A program made the translations under genes and the position numbers. Positions 17,505 through 25,090 of a stretch of 61,420 bases of DNA are shown one piece after another; position 1 is the stretch's first letter, and every line of letters begins with the position of its first letter. Source of the stretch: Saprospiraceae bacterium (lineage in GTDB: Bacteria > Bacteroidota > Bacteroidia > Chitinophagales > Saprospiraceae); assembly GCA_020437105.1 (NCBI GenBank), contig JAGQWR010000065.1, forward strand, positions 1-61,420, given 5' to 3'. Under the pieces are notes generated by a model. The model ran no database searches. It was not told where the DNA came from and saw only the letters and a program-made list of their open reading frames with translations.

Positions 17505-18446
17505 ATGCGGGAGACAACTGAACTCATTCGCCAATACATTAAAAATGCGGAGACCGGGCAGGCTTTAGAAACCCTGCTCACCTTTGTAAACAGGTACTTT
17601 GGAGGGGAAGAGCAGGATGAGGTCCTGTTACTTCATTCTAAGTTCAGTGATTATCAGGTTCGCCTCCGACAGAATCTTGTTGAAGACGACATTGAGCGAA
17701 ACCAGATCAACCTGGCTGTGTTGAAAATTTGTCGGGTGTTGGAGGCTAAAACACCTGTTGAAAATATTCATCCGCTTACTCCGGCAGCTTCGAATAGTAC
17801 AAATCATGTTAATGAACGGCTAAGTCAGCTGGATGCTCAACTCCGCATGGTCCATAAGATGCTGGAGCGACTGACTGATGATGAAATGGATCGATTCCAG
17901 CGTTCAAGAATTTGGGATCAGTTAGAGCCACAAACCAAAGACCACTTACTTGCCGCTATAGCCTTAGATCGGGATGACTATCTCGAGGATTATGCTTCTG
18001 TAATATTAGAACTTTGCGAAGGGCTTGAATTTGAACTGCGCAGCAAGATATTTTTACCTTATCGGAGTGCTTTTAAAAAGGATGGACGTACCGTAGATCG
18101 AGAATATTTCTACGATCATAGTGTGAGCCAGGTAAAAAATCACCTATATGATTTTCTATATAAAGACAAAGACTTGACGCTCAGTCAGATGGTTCGGGTT
18201 TTATATGAGAATCTGGAATCCAGAAATGACGTAAAAGATAATCTCAAATTCCTTCATATACTGGAATTCCTGTTCAGCCGGTTTAAAATTAAGAACATGG
18301 ACCCCCTGATTAAGGTGCTCAAATTCATGAGCCAGGCACGGTTTGATCGGAAATCCAAATCCTTTATAGTCTCGGTTGAAGAGGCTAGTCAATATAAAAA
18401 GATGGTAGTCGCCATCCTGTCAGGCATTCAGGCGACCAGAAATTAG
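17505..18446 (+). CDS. Protein with N-terminal effector-associated-domain-like (EAD11-like) region
   Basis: This 313-aa soluble protein has no signal peptide. Residues 1-85 (ELIRQYIKNAETGQALETLL, VLLLHSKFSDYQ, DDIERNQINLAVLKICRVLE) resemble the small all-helical effector-associated domain EAD11. In Bacteroidota that domain sits at the ends of proteins in NTPase/CHAT/trypsin-type conflict and signalling systems and is thought to mediate homotypic adaptor contacts. A linker and short coiled coil (about 100-130) lead to a helical C-terminal domain (about 135-310) with a LELCEGLEFELRSKIFLPY stretch reminiscent of HEPN-like helical folds. I do not recognise that domain with confidence. It lies 33 nt after odhB, so read-through is likely, and converges on moxR with 4 nt between stops. 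The EAD assignment is by eye. Confidence 0.6.
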   Translation: MRETTELIRQYIKNAETGQALETLLTFVNRYFGGEEQDEVLLLHSKFSDYQVRLRQNLVEDDIERNQINLAVLKICRVLEAKTPVENIHPLTPAASNSTNHVNERLSQLDAQLRMVHKMLERLTDDEMDRFQRSRIWDQLEPQTKDHLLAAIALDRDDYLEDYASVILELCEGLEFELRSKIFLPYRSAFKKDGRTVDREYFYDHSVSQVKNHLYDFLYKDKDLTLSQMVRVLYENLESRNDVKDNLKFLHILEFLFSRFKIKNMDPLIKVLKFMSQARFDRKSKSFIVSVEEASQYKKMVVAILSGIQATRN

Positions 18447-18450
18447 TCGA

Positions 18451-19422
18451 TTAAAACAGGCTTTCGATTACGTGCTCCTCAGATACGCCTTCCGCTTCCG
18501 CTTTGAAATTACGCACGATCCGGTGCCGGAGGACATATTTAGCAATAGCCTGTACATCCTCAATGTCCGGAGAGTATTTTCCGTTGATTGCAGCATGGCA
18601 TTTTGCACCCAGAACCAAGTACTGCGACGCCCTTGGTCCGGCACCCCAGGAGATATAATTATTGACCATTTCAGTAGCACGTTCGGTACCTGGCCGTGTT
18701 TTGGTTGCTAAGGATACGGCATACTCCAAAACATTGTCGGCTATAGGGATTTTGCGCAACAATTCCTGGAAGAACAGGATTTCGTTGGCCGACAATACAT
18801 GATTTAGCTTGGTATTTTGAACCGTTGTAGTCCCTTTTACTACCGAGATCTCTTCTTCGTAAGTCGGGTAATCAAGCGTAATATTAAACATGAAACGGTC
18901 AAGCTGTGCTTCCGGTAGCGGGTAGGTGCCTTCCTGCTCGATGGGGTTTTGTGTTGCTAACACAAAGAAAGGAGAGGGAAGAAGGTGTCTTTCTCCGGCT
19001 ACTGTTACAGAGCGTTCCTGCATGGCTTCCAGCAAGGCCGCTTGTGTTTTAGGAGGTGTCCGGTTAATCTCGTCTGCCAGCACGATATTCGCGAAAAGCG
19101 GACCCCGATTAAATTTGAAATGCCGGTCTTCACCCAGGATTTCCGAGCCCATAATATCGCTTGGCATCAAGTCGGGTGTAAACTGAATTCTTTTAAAATC
19201 CAGATCTAATACTTCAGAGATAGTACTAACTAACAAGGTTTTTGCAAGTCCGGGTACACCAACCAGCAAGCTATGTCCATTGGAGAAAAGGGAGATAATG
19301 ACTCCTTGTACAACTTCGTGTTGTCCGACAATTACTTTTCCGATCTCTTTTTTCAAATCGGTGTACGCTTGAGCCATAGCGTCTACCGCCTCCACATCAG
19401 AGGAAAATTTGGTCTGTGCCAT
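18451..19422 (-). CDS. MoxR-family AAA+ ATPase
   Basis: This 323-aa chaperone-like AAA+ ATPase has Walker A GVPGLAKT, Walker B VLADEINR, the arginine-containing motif AQLDRFMF and the lid helices with TRPGTERATEM and GPRASQYL, all typical of MoxR. MoxR ATPases usually act with VWA and DUF58 proteins in maturation of envelope or enzyme complexes. None of those partners is encoded next to this copy: downstream is the convergent EAD-like gene, and upstream an unrelated dipeptidase. A perfect -7 box lies at 19466-19473. Confidence 0.92.
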   Translation of the reverse strand: MAQTKFSSDVEAVDAMAQAYTDLKKEIGKVIVGQHEVVQGVIISLFSNGHSLLVGVPGLAKTLLVSTISEVLDLDFKRIQFTPDLMPSDIMGSEILGEDRHFKFNRGPLFANIVLADEINRTPPKTQAALLEAMQERSVTVAGERHLLPSPFFVLATQNPIEQEGTYPLPEAQLDRFMFNITLDYPTYEEEISVVKGTTTVQNTKLNHVLSANEILFFQELLRKIPIADNVLEYAVSLATKTRPGTERATEMVNNYISWGAGPRASQYLVLGAKCHAAINGKYSPDIEDVQAIAKYVLRHRIVRNFKAEAEGVSEEHVIESLF

Positions 19423-19465
19423 TATTTTAACTGTTTGCAGTCAGATGATTGTTCATGAAACGCCC

Positions 19466-19473
19466 CAAATATA
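19466..19473 (-). promoter_or_regulatory. -7 promoter box for the MoxR gene
   Basis: TATATTTG on the minus strand is an exact match to TAnnTTTG, 43 bases upstream of the start codon. Confidence 0.6.
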
Positions 19474-19590
19474 CCAGAAATTTAGATACGCTTTAATTGG
19501 TATAAAAACATGTGCCTCCTGTATTGGTTCAAAAGGACAAATATTCAAACCTGAATAGGCTTTCAATATTGTTGATCGTATTAAAAGAAT

Positions 19591-20274
19591 TTAATTACAA
19601 GGCCAAACGACTTCAGATATCGGACTGCCCGTTCCCGGGAAAGAATAATGCCACCATTCTGTGCGGATGGATTGAAAGCCATTTACCAACATGGTTTCCT
19701 GAAGCAGGCGTCGGCGTTCTAAAATTTCAGGTGAAAGCTCTGTGTATTCCGGCCAGGCTTCCCGGCCAAAATAATCATAGGGCGTGCCCATGTCTAATTC
19801 TATCCCGCTGCTATTGACGAGACTTAAATCAACGGCAGTACCGCGGTTGTGCATACTCCCCTTATTGGGATCGGAAACATAGCGTTTGTCGGGCGTTGTT
19901 TCCCACATTTTCCACTGTACATCCAGCGGGCGGTAGCAGTCGTAAACAACCAGTCCGTAACCCTTTGATTCCAGGCTTTTTTGAACCTGAAGCAGGGCAT
20001 TGGCAACTGTCGGTCGCAAGAGGCATCTGCCACAGGGGTAAAGCACCTGTTTTGTGAAGTTATCTGAGGTCGCGTAGTGAATGTTTTGCCGGATGTCGGG
20101 TGCAAGAACCGCCATGTCTGTCCAATTGCTCATATCAAAATCGGATGCAGGAGGCTTTGGTGCTTCCTTTGGTAAATCAGGTGCGGGCGGTATTACTTTT
20201 GGAGCATCGGGATAGGATACAGGCTGGCAAGCGCTGATGAAAATAAAAAGGAAAAGGAGGAATCGGAATTGCAT
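19591..20274 (-). CDS. VanX/DdpX-like D-Ala-D-Ala dipeptidase lipoprotein (peptidase M15D)
   Basis: This 227-aa protein has a lipoprotein signal (lipobox ISAC, Cys16), then a Pro-rich linker to about residue 45, then an M15D catalytic domain. The zinc site is visible: SMHNRGTAVD gives H142 and D149, and EWWHY gives the catalytic E206 and H209. YDCYRPLDVQ contains the Arg (R115) equivalent to the one that stabilises the tetrahedral intermediate in VanX. It would cleave D-Ala-D-Ala in the periplasm. That suggests peptidoglycan dipeptide recycling or scavenging rather than glycopeptide resistance, since no vanH or vanA homologue is near. It is monocistronic. Confidence 0.9.
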   Translation of the reverse strand: MQFRFLLFLFIFISACQPVSYPDAPKVIPPAPDLPKEAPKPPASDFDMSNWTDMAVLAPDIRQNIHYATSDNFTKQVLYPCGRCLLRPTVANALLQVQKSLESKGYGLVVYDCYRPLDVQWKMWETTPDKRYVSDPNKGSMHNRGTAVDLSLVNSSGIELDMGTPYDYFGREAWPEYTELSPEILERRRLLQETMLVNGFQSIRTEWWHYSFPGTGSPISEVVWPCN

Positions 20275-20411
20275 GGGTTGGATTTAATAAAAACGAAATA
20301 TGGCCACACTCTAAAGTAATTGATTTGAGCAAAAAGCAAGGATACATTGTCTTGACAAACACCAATACAATTACAATCTAACCGTTCTTTAGTGGTCGGC
20401 ATTAAATTTCC

Positions 20412-20419
20412 TACTTTTG
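20412..20419 (+). promoter_or_regulatory. -7 promoter box that fixes the GT39 start
   Basis: TACTTTTG matches TAnnTTTG exactly. Transcription would begin near 20424, so the in-frame GTG at 20392 lies upstream of the transcript and the ATG at 20440 is the real start. Confidence 0.65.
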
Positions 20420-20439
20420 CGGTCGATTTTCAGACGACT

Positions 20440-22056
20440 ATGGAAAGAGCGTCCATCACCCGAATTGAAAAATACCTCTGGGTACTCGCTGTACTGATGG
20501 TATTGCCTGCATTGCTGACTAACCTCGGTATGATGCCCTTTATTGACGATGAGGCAATCCGGGCGCTTGTAGCATACGAGATGGATCTTAGCGGGAACTA
20601 TATTGTGCCTACGCTCAATGGCGAAACCTACCTCAATAAACCGCCGCTATACAACTGGATACTTTTAGGTTTTTTCCATCTGTTTGGACGCTATGATGAG
20701 TTTGTGTCCCGCTTTGCTACCGTAGTATCCTCGATTGGGTTTGCGATCACCATTTTTCTGGTTTTTAGAAAGTGGCTGAATACCCGGGTAGCCATTCTTT
20801 CAGCCTTTCTGTTTTTGACCTGTGGCCGTATCCTGCTGTATGACAGCATGCTTGGTTTGATTGATATTACATTCAGTTGGGTTACCTTTTTGGGTATTTA
20901 TTCAGTCTATCACTTTTACAAGAAGGAGCAGTGGTATGCCCTGTTTTTAGTCAGTTATTTGCTGGCTGCCGCCGGATTTATGATGAAGGGTCTGCCTTCT
21001 GTGGTTTTTCAGGGTAGTACCTTATTGGTTTTCTTTATTTGGAAAAGAGATTGGAGGCGCTTTATCAGCTTGCCGCATGTACTCGGGGGCCTGCTTTTTT
21101 TACTTCTGGTAGGCGGTTATTACTATGTGTATAGTTTGGAATGTTCTGTTGATGAAGCCTTATTGAATTTATTTAGTGAGTCCACAAAACGGACTGCTAC
21201 GGAGTATGGTATTGGAAGAACCATTCTGCATCTCTTTACTTTTCCGTTTGAGATGTTATACCACTTTCTCCCCTGGTCCATTTTGGCAATCATCTTTTTA
21301 TCCCGTCGTACCTGGGCGCGCATTAGGCAACAAGAGTTTCTGCAGTTTCTGATTCTGATGTTTTTGGCCAATATCATTCCTTATTGGATTTCTGTTGAAG
21401 TGTATCCTCGTTATATCCTCATGCTGGTGCCACTTTTTTTTGGAGTAGTAGCCAGTTTGTACCAGGATTATAATACCCAGGAAGGGTATTTGAAGAAAAC
21501 ACTGGAAGTCATTTATTTCATTTTTTTACTGTTGCTCACATTCAGCGCAAGCCTGCCTTTTTGGTATGCCGAAACACCGGAGGTTTCCTATCTGAATCTA
21601 AAAGCAGGTTTTTTGCTGGGTAGTTTGTTGTGCCTGATTCCAATCTATTATAAATTTCCGGTAACGCGGCTTACGGTTATTGTGCTTGCCTTGTTGATTG
21701 GGCGATTGGGATTTGATTGGTTTGTGTTGCCACAGCGCTTGGAAAATGACTGGGGGCAGGTTTGTAAAACAAGCACCATTGAAGCCATTGAAATTGCGGA
21801 AATTGCTCCGATAATATATGAAAATACGTCCTTTCAGGTGACCAACTCCTTTTATGCCACGATCACGGCCCAGGATTTTATCCGCAGGCAAGATCCGCCA
21901 TTTGAGGTAGGAGAGTTGATCATATTTGATCCCAATATCTATGTGGACTTTAAGTATGAGGAGATTTGCCGGCTTTATTTGCGATTCAAGAAGCGGGAAC
22001 AGATTCTCGGACGTTTCTTAGGGTATAATGACATTCGGGAAAACCCGGAAGATTAA
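20440..22056 (+). CDS. GT39-family membrane glycosyltransferase (ArnT/PMT-like)
   Basis: This 538-aa polytopic membrane protein has about 12 predicted hydrophobic segments. The first extracytoplasmic loop after TM1 carries the acidic motif IDDEAIRALVAYEM (D36, D37, E38) and ETYLNKPPLYNW, the signature of lipid-linked-sugar-dependent ArnT/PMT-type transferases (GT-C fold). It likely transfers a sugar from a polyprenyl phosphate carrier to an envelope acceptor such as lipid A, glycan or protein. The GT2 gene starts 10 nt downstream and could supply the polyprenyl-phosphate sugar, as in arnC/arnT or DPM1/PMT pairs. The start was chosen from the promoter position. Confidence 0.88.
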   Translation: MERASITRIEKYLWVLAVLMVLPALLTNLGMMPFIDDEAIRALVAYEMDLSGNYIVPTLNGETYLNKPPLYNWILLGFFHLFGRYDEFVSRFATVVSSIGFAITIFLVFRKWLNTRVAILSAFLFLTCGRILLYDSMLGLIDITFSWVTFLGIYSVYHFYKKEQWYALFLVSYLLAAAGFMMKGLPSVVFQGSTLLVFFIWKRDWRRFISLPHVLGGLLFLLLVGGYYYVYSLECSVDEALLNLFSESTKRTATEYGIGRTILHLFTFPFEMLYHFLPWSILAIIFLSRRTWARIRQQEFLQFLILMFLANIIPYWISVEVYPRYILMLVPLFFGVVASLYQDYNTQEGYLKKTLEVIYFIFLLLLTFSASLPFWYAETPEVSYLNLKAGFLLGSLLCLIPIYYKFPVTRLTVIVLALLIGRLGFDWFVLPQRLENDWGQVCKTSTIEAIEIAEIAPIIYENTSFQVTNSFYATITAQDFIRRQDPPFEVGELIIFDPNIYVDFKYEEICRLYLRFKKREQILGRFLGYNDIRENPED

Positions 22057-22066
22057 ACACGGATTC

Positions 22067-23026
22067 ATGCGAAAGAAAATATCGGTCGTTGTTTGTGTCT
22101 ATAATGAGGAAGATAATGTTCGGCCACTGATTGAGCAGATTACGACAGCGTTGCAAGGGTATTCCTACGAGATTATTTATGTGGATGACGGTTCTACGGA
22201 TAACACGATTCAAAATTTGAAGGCCATTCCGCATCCCCACCTCAAAATTATCGAGTTTCGGAAAAATTATGGACAAAGTCTGGCTTTGATGGCCGGCATA
22301 GACTATTCCACCGGAGATTTTATTGTCACCATGGATGGTGATTTGCAAAATGATCCGGCAGATATCCCGGCCATGCTCCGGATGATTGAATCGGGCGATG
22401 CAGACATCATTGCCGGTATTCGCAAGAAGCGCCAGGATGGCTTTATTTTACGCAAGTTTCCCAGCATGATCGCCAACTGGATCATCCGGAAAACATCGGG
22501 TGTGAAGATGAAGGACTATGGCTGTGCCTTAAAGGTTTTTCGGGCTGAAATAGCTAAAGATTTGGGCCTTTACGGCGAATTACATCGATTTATTCCGGTA
22601 CTTGCTTCGTTGGAAGGCGCCAAGATTGCACAGATGGATGTGCGGCACCACCCGCGACAGTTTGGGAAATCCAAATATGGCCTTAGTCGGACGTTCAAAG
22701 TAGTGAGCGATCTGTTGTTGATGCTCTTTTTTAAGAAGTACATGCAAAAGCCTATGCACCTTTTCGGGAATTTGGGCGTGCTTTCGTTTACTGTTGGTGC
22801 TTTAATCAACCTATATCTCGTCGGCCTCAAGATTGCCGGCCAGGATATTTGGGGAAAACCCCTTTTGATGCTGGGATTGATGTTAGTGATTGGCGGCATC
22901 CAATTAGTAACGATCGGCATTATCGTAGAAATTCAAATGCGCACCTATTTTGAGTCTCAGAATAAGCGGCCGTATCAGGTACGGCGGGTGATGGAGCCGG
23001 GCAAAGAATTTGTTGAAGGCCGTTGA
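22067..23026 (+). CDS. GT2 polyprenyl-phosphate glycosyltransferase (DPM1/GtrB/ArnC-like)
   Basis: This 319-aa protein has a cytoplasmic GT-A domain (ISVVVCVYNEEDNV, VDDGSTDNT, TMDGDLQNDPAD) followed by two transmembrane helices (about 235-255 and 265-290), the layout of GtrB, ArnC and DPM-type enzymes. It would load a sugar from a nucleotide donor onto undecaprenyl phosphate. An in-frame ATG at 22028 overlaps the upstream gene. The ATG at 22067 puts the Rossmann strand immediately at the N-terminus, as is usual, and leaves a 10-nt gap, so the two glycosyltransferases almost certainly form an operon and a functional donor/acceptor pair. Confidence 0.9.
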   Translation: MRKKISVVVCVYNEEDNVRPLIEQITTALQGYSYEIIYVDDGSTDNTIQNLKAIPHPHLKIIEFRKNYGQSLALMAGIDYSTGDFIVTMDGDLQNDPADIPAMLRMIESGDADIIAGIRKKRQDGFILRKFPSMIANWIIRKTSGVKMKDYGCALKVFRAEIAKDLGLYGELHRFIPVLASLEGAKIAQMDVRHHPRQFGKSKYGLSRTFKVVSDLLLMLFFKKYMQKPMHLFGNLGVLSFTVGALINLYLVGLKIAGQDIWGKPLLMLGLMLVIGGIQLVTIGIIVEIQMRTYFESQNKRPYQVRRVMEPGKEFVEGR

Positions 23027-23042
23027 TTTTTCAAGCCATTTG

Positions 23043-23314
23043 GTTCCAGTTTCCTTTTCAGTGGAGCACCGATTTGCGCTTCGCTTAATCGGCTGTGGAG
23101 TATTTCCGCCTTACGGCGAAAATGGTTGATTGTCGGAGCCTTTGGCCCCTCCGTGGAGATAAGTATTCTTCATAGAAAAGTGTTCCATAAAACCGATTCG
23201 CTCTCCACAGCGATCCGCCTCAGGCGGGGAGCTACTCCACGAAAATGCAGTATGCATTTTCATCAACTTGCACAGCGCGTTAGCGCGAGCAAAGCTCCAC
23301 CAGTTCCAGTTTCC
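23043..23314. repeat. Nested palindrome module flanked by 12-bp direct repeats
   Basis: This non-coding stretch begins and ends with GTTCCAGTTTCC (23043-23054 and 23303-23314). Between them lie three GTGGAG-type sequences (23061-23067, 23095-23102, 23153-23159), then three complements in mirror order (23202-23208, 23233-23240, 23294-23300). The pairs are GTGGAGA/TCTCCAC, GTGGAGTA/TACTCCAC and GTGGAGC/GCTCCAC, so the stems nest. Local hairpins sit between them: CCGATT/AATCGG, CGCC/GGCG, CCGCCT/AGGCGG, GAAAATGCA/TGCATTTTC. It could be a structured RNA, a REP/MITE-like element or a terminator cluster after the GT operon. No family is recognised. Apart from this module, nothing else is seen in the gap 23027-23363. 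Confidence 0.6.
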
Positions 23315-23363
23315 GATAAGGTGCCGGAGTAGCCGGTAGATAAATACAGGCTAGGATGCCCGA

Positions 23364-24209
23364 TTAATCTTCTGTGGGTTTTTCATTTAATAATTCGAAA
23401 GCGCGATAGACCGCCCGGTGTAAAATGGTGGCGTGGTTTTCTTCCGGAAAGGTTTCGTAAAACACAGTAAACTCCTGGTTTTTGGCTTCGCGTAAAGCAG
23501 CTACCAGTTTATCTGCTACCTGATGCATGACGGGGTGCTCGGTGCCGAGTGAGACAAAGACCTTCTTTTTTAAGCCTGGATTTGCTTGTAAGTAGGTTTC
23601 TACATCATTGATCATCGATTGTTGATCCCACCAAAGCGATGGACTTACGATAATGTAGTCATCAAACAAGGCCGGTTTTTTGAATAAAATCTCGGATGCC
23701 AGGAGGCCGCCCAGCGATTGCCCGATAATGGTTTGGTGGCCATCCGTCAAGTAATTGTTATTTATAAGTGGTTGAACCTCCGTTTCCAGAAAGCGGATAA
23801 ATTTTTCTGATCCACCGGAAGTTGGCAAGTCTATTAGGTCCAGACTATCAGTAGAGACGTGTGTGAAATCGCGATAGCGATCAACATTGGCGATGCCAAC
23901 TACAATTGATTTAGGCATCAAATCGTACATGTTCATAAACTGTACGAGGCCGACGATGTGTACAAAATCTTCGTTGGCCGAGCCATCCAGTACATAAACA
24001 ACCGGATAAGCCTGGTACCCATCTTGAATATATCCGTCCGGGAGATAGATGTTGAGGATTCGGGTTTCGGATAACGCCGTTGATTCAATTGTTTCAATTA
24101 CACCCAGTTTGAAAGGTTGTTTTTCGGTGATTCCCGTATTCTGAGAATAGCTTAGCTGACTGGTGAAAATGAAAAAAGCACTAAAAAGAAACTTGAAATA
24201 GATTGTCAT
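23364..24209 (-). CDS. Secreted esterase D/Fes-like alpha/beta hydrolase
   Basis: This 281-aa protein has a signal peptide (ending LSYSQ) and a PF00756-type alpha/beta hydrolase fold. The nucleophile elbow IGQSLGG holds S165. The catalytic His is probably H259 in EENHATIL, and an acid lies near GTEH (E224). Relatives include siderophore esterases and feruloyl or acetyl-xylan esterases. Here the neighbouring regulator and GH3 gene favour a role in plant- or algal-polysaccharide side chains, which is an inference. An in-frame extension to 24254 was rejected because it would precede the signal peptide with 15 polar residues. The gene lies 46 nt after the NUDIX regulator gene and is probably co-transcribed with it. 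Confidence 0.82.
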   Translation of the reverse strand: MTIYFKFLFSAFFIFTSQLSYSQNTGITEKQPFKLGVIETIESTALSETRILNIYLPDGYIQDGYQAYPVVYVLDGSANEDFVHIVGLVQFMNMYDLMPKSIVVGIANVDRYRDFTHVSTDSLDLIDLPTSGGSEKFIRFLETEVQPLINNNYLTDGHQTIIGQSLGGLLASEILFKKPALFDDYIIVSPSLWWDQQSMINDVETYLQANPGLKKKVFVSLGTEHPVMHQVADKLVAALREAKNQEFTVFYETFPEENHATILHRAVYRAFELLNEKPTED

Positions 24210-24255
24210 TTGACTCGGTTTTGAATACTTAGAATGAAAATCGGGACTTTCCAAC

Positions 24256-25005
24256 TCAAAAAAGAGACTTCAGTCCTTCCTGGATGGCCTGGGTGTATTT
24301 TTCTTCATCAAACTCATAAAGCATGGGTGCACGATGTGTACCACCTTTCCTTTGTTTGTTGGTCGCTACGAGTATATCATAACTCAGAATTTTGCGGCGA
24401 AAATTGCGTCGATCCAGGGTTTTTCCCAAAACCGTTTCATAGAGCGTTTGGATTTCGCTCATGGTAAATTGCTGTGGGAGTAAGTTTAAGCCGATGGGTT
24501 GATAGTTCAGTTCCTTTTTTAAAACCTGATGCGCTCGATCGATTATTTGCTGGTGGTCCATGATCAATTTTGGCAGATTATTGAGTGAGCACCATTCGCA
24601 GGAATCAGAGGTAAAGTCAGGAGTAGGGACCTGAACTTTAGAATATTCAACAAGTGCATAATAGCCAATCGATAGAAATCGCTGCTCAAACCAGGGGCGT
24701 AAATCGTCAGAGATGATCTTTGTTTCGACTAGTTTTTTAGCATGCCCTGCTTTATTACGAGTCAGATCTCCGAAGAGGTGAAACTGTTGAAGAAAGATAT
24801 TTTTCAACCCCGTTCTGTTTTCGAGAATCCTGTTTGCTTCTATGTCAACGTCTTGATCCTTTTGTATAAATCCACCAGGCAGGGCCCATTCCTCCTGATT
24901 TTTCATGTTTAGGAGCAAGACCTTCAATTCCATCTCGTGAAATCCGAAAATGACGCAATCAATGGACAATCCGGGGAGATAGGTTTCAATTGGAAGTTCT
25001 GCCAT
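24256..25005 (-). CDS. NUDIX-domain transcriptional regulator (NrtR/AraR-like)
   Basis: This 249-aa protein joins an N-terminal NUDIX fold (about 10-140) to a C-terminal winged helix of the NrtR type (about 155-240: FTMSEIQTLYETVLGKTLDR, NFRRKIL). The NUDIX box at 45-67 is degenerate: the first Glu is Gln51 and the REUXEE core reads R59-I-L-E-N-R. It is probably not a hydrolase but binds a sugar or nucleotide effector, as in NrtR and the Bacteroides arabinose regulator AraR. It is divergent from the GH3 gene across an 85-bp gap that contains a 23-bp palindrome at 25053-25075, the likely operator. The esterase is downstream in the same direction. Confidence 0.87.
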   Translation of the reverse strand: MAELPIETYLPGLSIDCVIFGFHEMELKVLLLNMKNQEEWALPGGFIQKDQDVDIEANRILENRTGLKNIFLQQFHLFGDLTRNKAGHAKKLVETKIISDDLRPWFEQRFLSIGYYALVEYSKVQVPTPDFTSDSCEWCSLNNLPKLIMDHQQIIDRAHQVLKKELNYQPIGLNLLPQQFTMSEIQTLYETVLGKTLDRRNFRRKILSYDILVATNKQRKGGTHRAPMLYEFDEEKYTQAIQEGLKSLF

Positions 25006-25049
25006 AAACTTTTATTTGCCCTAAAGTTGGAGAAAATTTAGGATTTAAT

Positions 25050-25057
25050 TATGTTTG
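25050..25057 (+). promoter_or_regulatory. -7 promoter box of the GH3 gene
   Basis: TATGTTTG matches TAnnTTTG exactly, 33 bases before the ATG. It overlaps the left arm of the palindrome at 25053-25075, so a bound regulator would block it. Confidence 0.6.
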
Positions 25058-25075
25058 TGTCAATATGACGCAAAC
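25053..25075. promoter_or_regulatory. Palindromic operator, probably for the NUDIX regulator
   Basis: Ten-base arms GTTTGTGTCA and TGACGCAAAC, with one mismatch, flank a 3-base ATA centre. The site covers the GH3 -7 box and lies upstream of the divergent regulator gene, consistent with repression of GH3 and autoregulation. The binding protein is inferred from position. Confidence 0.65.
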
Positions 25076-25090
25076 TAAATTTTTTAAATT

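Noticed and set aside
18084..18122. R-x5-H sequence (REYFYDH) as a HEPN RNase motif in the EAD-like protein
   Set aside because: A single short match in an unassigned domain is not enough to claim RNase activity.
19591..20274. VanX-like dipeptidase as part of a glycopeptide resistance cluster
   Set aside because: No vanH, vanA or regulatory pair is nearby; the lipoprotein form suggests peptidoglycan recycling.
23126..23332. 68-codon ORF within the nested palindrome module
   Set aside because: The region consists of hairpins and mirrored motifs; the translation looks random.
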